Shown: positions 7,127-10,031 of the stretch, one piece after another
Layout of the letters: each line of letters starts with the position of its first letter
Position numbering within the stretch: position 1 is the first letter of the stretch
Assembly (NCBI GenBank): GCA_036501345.1
Contig: DASYAN010000216.1
Span: forward strand, 1-10,031
DNA: 10,031 bases
Direction: 5' to 3'
Source of the DNA: DASYAN01 sp036501345
GTDB taxonomy: Bacteria > Chloroflexota > Ktedonobacteria > Ktedonobacterales > Ktedonobacteraceae
Program-made: the position numbers and the translations under genes
Notes under the pieces: model-generated
What the model saw: only the letters and a program-made list of their open reading frames with translations
What the model was told of the DNA's origin: nothing
Databases searched by the model: none

Positions 7127-8506
7127 ATGTTTAACTTAGTAAAATATCGTTTTCTCTTCCTATTGATTTCTGGGCTGATAATCATTCCTGGCTTGATATC
7201 GCTAATCATTTTTCAGTTGAATGTCGGGATCGATTTTACCAATGGTTCTGAGGTAGACTTGCGCCCGCAAGCTCAGGTGACTGATGAACAGATCAGCAAT
7301 CTACTTAAGCCGTTCAAGCTAGAGAGCTTGCAGGTCGTTTTGGGTACGGGTGGTGCCCAGGATGGGCAGAAAACCATCTGGATCAAATTCAACACCAGTG
7401 TAAATGGCACTGTTGATAGCGCTATTAGAAGCAAACTCACAGATAAATTTCCTTCTGCTTCTAATCTGCAGATCGTGCCAGCAGTTCTCAAGGACAAAAA
7501 TGGCAAGCCGTACAGCCTTTACACGGTGACCAATTTCAAGAATGTACCAACAGCGAGTGCTATCAAAGCAGCCTTGGCAGACTTACCTGCGACGGGGACT
7601 AGCAATCAAGCGGCGGCAATCCCAACCTCAACCCCGGCAGCTAAAGCATCTGCTACAGCGACAGCTACGTCAAATAATGGCCAGCCGACTAGTGTTCCCG
7701 TCTCTGTTGTGAGTGTCGAACAGGGTATGACCTCCCAAGTCATTCAGATTCTGACACGTTCAACTATCAATCCGACAGCTACGAACAACTCAAAGGATCT
7801 AACGGTGCAGCAGATTCAAGAGTACATCCTGAATCATGGAGGGCCTTATCTAGCACTTGTCAGTAGTTCACAAGTAGGTCCCGAAGTGGCATCTCAAACT
7901 ACTGCGAATGCAGCCCTGGCAGTTATAGCCGCTTCCGCCCTCATTCTGCTGTATGTCTGGTTCTCGTTTCGCAAGGTACCCAAAGCGTTCCGCTATGGAG
8001 CTTGTGCCATTATTGCTTTGCTACACGACGTCTTAGTTGTGCTTGGCGTCTTCTCAATTCTGGGTCACTTCTTCGGTATTCAGATCAGTGCCTTGTTCAT
8101 CACGGCCTTGTTGACAGTCATTGGTTTCTCGGTACACGATACTATTGTGGTATTCGACCGTATCCGTGAAAATATGCAACGTCGCACGGTCGAGACTTTT
8201 GAGGAGGTTGTCAATGCTAGCCTTGTCCAGACAATGGCTCGTTCACTGAACACTTCGCTGACTGTGCTCTTCACATTGTTAACACTCACGCTTTTCACAC
8301 AAGGAGTCAATGCCGACGTTAATACATTCACGCTGACCTTACTAGTTGGTATCGCCAGTGGTACCTACTCATCGATCTTTAACGCTAGTATGTTGCTGGT
8401 CGTGTGGGATAATGGCGAACTTGGCTTCAAGTACTTCGGTGGTGGTCATGAACCACTGACAAAGCGTGACATCCGTGAGCGTGAACTGGCACGTGCACAA
8501 GCATAA
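7127..8506 (+). CDS. secF: Protein translocase subunit SecF, enlarged
   Basis: This is the SecD partner in the PMF-driven accessory translocase. It has an N-terminal helix (about 9-30), the SecF signature region GIDFTNG (34-40), a long extracellular domain to about 258, then five helices (about 259-281, 288-314, 318-344, 373-390, 399-427). Conserved blocks are IGFSVHDTIVVFDRIREN (332-349), RSLNTSLTV (372-380) and GTYSSIFNASML (412-423). At 459 residues it is far longer than the 323-residue E. coli protein. The excess lies in the extracellular domain and includes an Ala/Ser/Thr-rich low-complexity stretch at about 155-190. The second Gly of the usual GIDFTGG is Asn39. The start at 7127 is fixed by AGGAGG 5 nt upstream and by the helix that follows at once. 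The stop is 7 bp from the stop of the convergent gene, with no separate terminator. Confidence 0.95.
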   Translation: MFNLVKYRFLFLLISGLIIIPGLISLIIFQLNVGIDFTNGSEVDLRPQAQVTDEQISNLLKPFKLESLQVVLGTGGAQDGQKTIWIKFNTSVNGTVDSAIRSKLTDKFPSASNLQIVPAVLKDKNGKPYSLYTVTNFKNVPTASAIKAALADLPATGTSNQAAAIPTSTPAAKASATATATSNNGQPTSVPVSVVSVEQGMTSQVIQILTRSTINPTATNNSKDLTVQQIQEYILNHGGPYLALVSSSQVGPEVASQTTANAALAVIAASALILLYVWFSFRKVPKAFRYGACAIIALLHDVLVVLGVFSILGHFFGIQISALFITALLTVIGFSVHDTIVVFDRIRENMQRRTVETFEEVVNASLVQTMARSLNTSLTVLFTLLTLTLFTQGVNADVNTFTLTLLVGIASGTYSSIFNASMLLVVWDNGELGFKYFGGGHEPLTKRDIRERELARAQA

Positions 8507-8513
8507 CCGTACC

Positions 8514-9464
8514 TTATTGGTTTGCTGGATTAAACAGAGCAGCCTGCGAAAAGAAGCTATCTATATCCGCAATAGATAAGCTTGGCATCTCGTGTGTCAC
8601 AAAGTTGTCAAGTGCAGGCTTGGCTTTAGCAAGGCTCTCGCTGCCTGGGCATGGGGTTATGGTACTGGGCCTATCATCTATCAGTTGTTTGGCCTTCTGT
8701 AACTCCTCTTTCTCGAAAAGCGCGGGAGAGATAATTCGAGGATTAGTGCCCGCTCCCAGGCCTAGAGCCAGAGCGCTAACGCTATTTCCTGAACCGCTAC
8801 GTAGGTCTAGCACCATCGTTTGTAGGTGAGCTGGTGTTGCTGAACTGTAAAGGTAAGTGGTTATATCATGCTGGAATGTGTTGCAAAATGCATTCAAAGC
8901 ATTCTCATAATCTGTATTGCGAAAGCTGGGTATAAGAGTCGACGAGGTATGGTTGTTTTCTAGGATGTTGTTTGGATGGGTGATAATGGCAGATGAAATC
9001 CAGTTGTCTACCAGCGTTGGGTTTGTTTGGGAAGTGATCCATGTTAATCCCTGAGATACCCCAGGTATCACACTGCCCATAAGTTGAGACTGAACCGTGG
9101 TCAGAATATGTTTTTCGAACTGATAAGCTTGAGCAGGATTAATCACCTTATACTGTTTCTGAACGAGAGTTGCGAGCTTGCAAATACCCTTGGAGGTCAA
9201 CTGGAGATAGATTTGTTGTGTCCCAGTAGTATGCCTAGTCGTAGCTGTTAGCTCTTGGCTGATCTCCTTAAGGAACTCTGGGCCAACAGATGGCCATATA
9301 TTAGAGTATGCGTAGTTCTGGGATACATTAGTGCAGCTCTGAGTCTGAGCGTGTGCCGTCTGGGGAGTGCTCATGGATGCTGTGACCATGGCAGAAAGGA
9401 TGAGCAAACTGAGAGCTGCTTCAGTGAGCAGTAGACTGCTTTTGTTAGAAGAAAACATCTTCAT
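8514..9464 (-). CDS. Secreted protein of unknown function (316 aa)
   Basis: I do not recognise this family. Starting at 9464 the protein has a textbook Sec signal peptide: Lys2 and Lys8, a hydrophobic core at about 11-31 (LLLTEAALSLLILSAMVTAS) and a cleavage site after Ala39 in TAHA-QTQ. The mature part of about 277 residues has four cysteines (44, 95, 194, 272), enough for two disulfides, and no further membrane helix or cell-wall anchor. A small Gly/Ser/Ala-rich segment lies at 223-240. The start is set by GGGGAGG (9474-9480, minus strand) 9 nt upstream; the longer frame to 9560 adds 32 residues without an SD and would bury the signal peptide. It converges with secF. Export by the Sec system is expected; a functional link to secDF is not shown by the sequence. 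Confidence 0.75.
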   Translation of the reverse strand: MKMFSSNKSSLLLTEAALSLLILSAMVTASMSTPQTAHAQTQSCTNVSQNYAYSNIWPSVGPEFLKEISQELTATTRHTTGTQQIYLQLTSKGICKLATLVQKQYKVINPAQAYQFEKHILTTVQSQLMGSVIPGVSQGLTWITSQTNPTLVDNWISSAIITHPNNILENNHTSSTLIPSFRNTDYENALNAFCNTFQHDITTYLYSSATPAHLQTMVLDLRSGSGNSVSALALGLGAGTNPRIISPALFEKEELQKAKQLIDDRPSTITPCPGSESLAKAKPALDNFVTHEMPSLSIADIDSFFSQAALFNPANQ

Positions 9465-9473
9465 AAGTGATTG

Positions 9474-9480
9474 CCTCCCC
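9474..9480 (-). promoter_or_regulatory. Shine-Dalgarno that fixes the secreted-protein start
   Basis: GGGGAGG on the minus strand ends 9 nt before the ATG at 9464. No comparable site precedes the upstream in-frame ATG at 9560, so the signal-peptide-bearing start is preferred. Confidence 0.75.
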
Positions 9481-9521
9481 AGGTTGATTAAAAAAACTGT
9501 CAGCATAAAGGTCTCATTAGT

Positions 9522-9548
9522 AGTCATGAAACACTTATAAATATGACT
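9522..9548 (-). promoter_or_regulatory. Weak promoter and inverted-repeat candidate for the secreted-protein gene
   Basis: TATAAG (9539-9534, minus strand) resembles a -10 box but has no good -35. It is bracketed by AGTCAT (9522-9527) and ATGACT (9543-9548), a 6-bp inverted repeat with a 15-bp spacer. Arms this short can occur by chance. Confidence 0.25.
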
Positions 9549-9672
9549 CACTTCTGGCATACCTAGCTTTTGTCGCTATCGAGAGCATTGCCAAACTTGG
9601 AAGTTTTCTCACCATCGGTCAGCTCTCATCAGTAAGAATACCTGACGAAACGGCTTTTAGCCTAGAGACAAA

Positions 9673-9766
9673 GCGGACAATTTGGGCAAAAATGGCGGAC
9701 AATTTCAGGAGGGAGGCGGACAATGTCAATAGCGACGCGGACAAGTAGAGCAGAGAATGCGGACAA
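9673..9766 (+). repeat. Five GCGGACAA motifs at 21-22 bp spacing
   Basis: Exact copies of GCGGACAA start at 9673, 9695, 9716, 9737 and 9759, spaced 22, 21, 21 and 22 bp, about two helical turns. The sequence between copies differs, so this is an array of spaced protein-binding sites rather than a simple tandem duplication. Known IS21-family elements have multiple short repeats of this kind at their ends, bound by the IstA transposase. Read on the other strand the motif is TTGTCCGC, and a terminus 5'-TGTGATAAG could lie at 9779. No istA or istB is present, so an orphan IS21-like end is a hypothesis. Iteron-like or regulatory sites are alternatives. Confidence 0.75.
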
Positions 9767-9875
9767 GTGCACTTATCACAACCTCAATTGCTGCCTGTTC
9801 CCCGATAAGCTTTTCCAAACATTCATAATGAACTCCTAGCTGGTCGAATTGATGATTGATAATGTTATGGGACCC

Positions 9876-9952
9876 CCTGATAAGATAGTGCAATACGCAT
9901 CAACCTAAGAACAGTAGAGTTTAAAAAAGGCTCCTGATGAGATGATACAATA
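9876..9952 (+). repeat. Degenerate 20-bp direct repeat, 57 bp apart
   Basis: CCTGATAAGATAGTGCAATA (9876-9895) and CCTGATGAGATGATACAATA (9933-9952) agree at 16 of 20 positions. The second copy overlaps the left arm of the hairpin before the edge ORF. They may be transposase-binding repeats at the end of an insertion sequence, or a duplicated promoter region. Confidence 0.5.
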
Positions 9953-9987
9953 GAAAAAACCCTAGCAGATCATCTCAAAAAGGAGCC
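9929..9987 (+). promoter_or_regulatory. Hairpin burying the ribosome-binding site of the edge ORF
   Basis: GGCTCCT and TGAGATGAT (left arm 9929-9946) pair with ATCATCTCA and AGGAGCC (right arm 9969-9987). This gives 16 bp interrupted by a small internal loop, around a 22-nt loop. The right arm contains the SD AAGGAG (9980-9985), 6 nt before the ATG at 9992. A -10-like TACAAT (9946-9951) would start RNA near 9957, after the left arm, so internally started mRNA would keep a free SD while read-through RNA would hide it. The -35 is poor, so the promoter part is less certain than the hairpin. Confidence 0.55.
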
Positions 9988-9991
9988 GTCT

Positions 9992-10031
9992 ATGAGTACA
10001 ATATCACAGGTAAGTGAGGTCCTGCAATGGG
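9992..10031 (+). CDS. Start of an ORF cut by the window edge, possibly an IS transposase
   Basis: Thirteen codons are visible (MSTISQVSEVLQW) and the frame is open to the edge. AAGGAG 6 nt upstream supports the ATG. The opening resembles the N-termini of IS4-type transposases that begin with a pattern like I-x-Q-[IV]-x-x-x-[ML]-Q. The SD-burying hairpin and repeats upstream also fit an insertion sequence. So short a fragment cannot establish the family, and a host gene is not excluded. Confidence 0.45.
   Translation, partial: MSTISQVSEVLQW

Larger units (their letters stand above)
9465..9991. other. 527-bp intergenic region upstream of the secreted-protein gene and the edge ORF
   Basis: No gene is visible. 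From left to right it holds the SD and a weak promoter candidate for the leftward secreted-protein gene, an unremarkable stretch (about 9561-9672) and five GCGGACAA motifs (9673-9766). AT-rich sequence with no clear signal follows (9780-9870), then a degenerate 20-bp direct repeat (9876-9952) and the hairpin leader of the ORF at 9992. The right part probably belongs to an insertion sequence whose outer end I cannot place. Confidence 0.6.

Noticed and set aside
9465..9560. Upstream start giving a 348-residue version of the secreted protein
   Set aside because: No SD at 9560, and the extension would bury a textbook signal peptide that has its own SD.
9673..9766. CRISPR array interpretation of the GCGGACAA repeats
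   Set aside because: The repeated part is only 8 bp and intervals are about 13 bp, far below CRISPR repeat and spacer sizes, and no cas gene is present.

Overview
The window looks like chromosomal DNA of a bacterium with moderate GC content and long, insertion-sequence-rich intergenic regions. Separate secD and secF genes, a MacB/LolCDE-type ABC transporter with no periplasmic adaptor or outer-membrane partner nearby, and a transposase-like ORF at the right edge would fit a Chloroflexota lineage such as Ktedonobacteria. That assignment is inferred from gene style only and is tentative.

Layout from left to right. (1) 20-1300 (+) is an alkaline-phosphatase-superfamily phosphodiesterase/phosphatase (nucleotide pyrophosphatase-like). 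(2) It converges on a two-gene leftward operon: an ABC ATPase (5100 down to 4366) followed after 15 nt by a 978-residue double-core FtsX-like permease (4350 down to 1414). The permease carries seven tandem copies of a 21-bp/7-residue repeat in its first extracellular domain. (3) 5101-5720 is a 620-bp divergent intergenic region. It holds candidate promoters in both directions, a hairpin in the ABC leader, a nested stem-loop resembling a terminator on both strands, and two promoter-associated inverted repeats upstream of secD. (4) secD (5721-7115) and secF (7127-8506) form a rightward operon for the Sec translocase accessory complex. SecF is clearly longer than usual because of an enlarged, partly low-complexity extracellular domain. 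(5) secF converges, with only 7 bp between stop codons, on a leftward gene for a secreted protein of unknown function (9464 down to 8514, signal peptide, four cysteines). (6) 9465-9991 is intergenic. It holds five GCGGACAA motifs at 21-22 bp intervals, possibly an orphan IS21-type terminus or a protein-binding array. It also holds a hairpin that would bury the ribosome-binding site of the last ORF. (7) From 9992 to the window edge is the first codons of an ORF that resembles a transposase start.

The common theme is the cell envelope: a PMF-driven Sec accessory motor, an ABC transporter of the mechanotransmission type, and an exported protein. No wholly new multi-gene system is evident. The most unusual signals are the heptapeptide minisatellite in the permease, the GCGGACAA array, the SD-burying hairpin and the inverted repeats around the secDF promoters.
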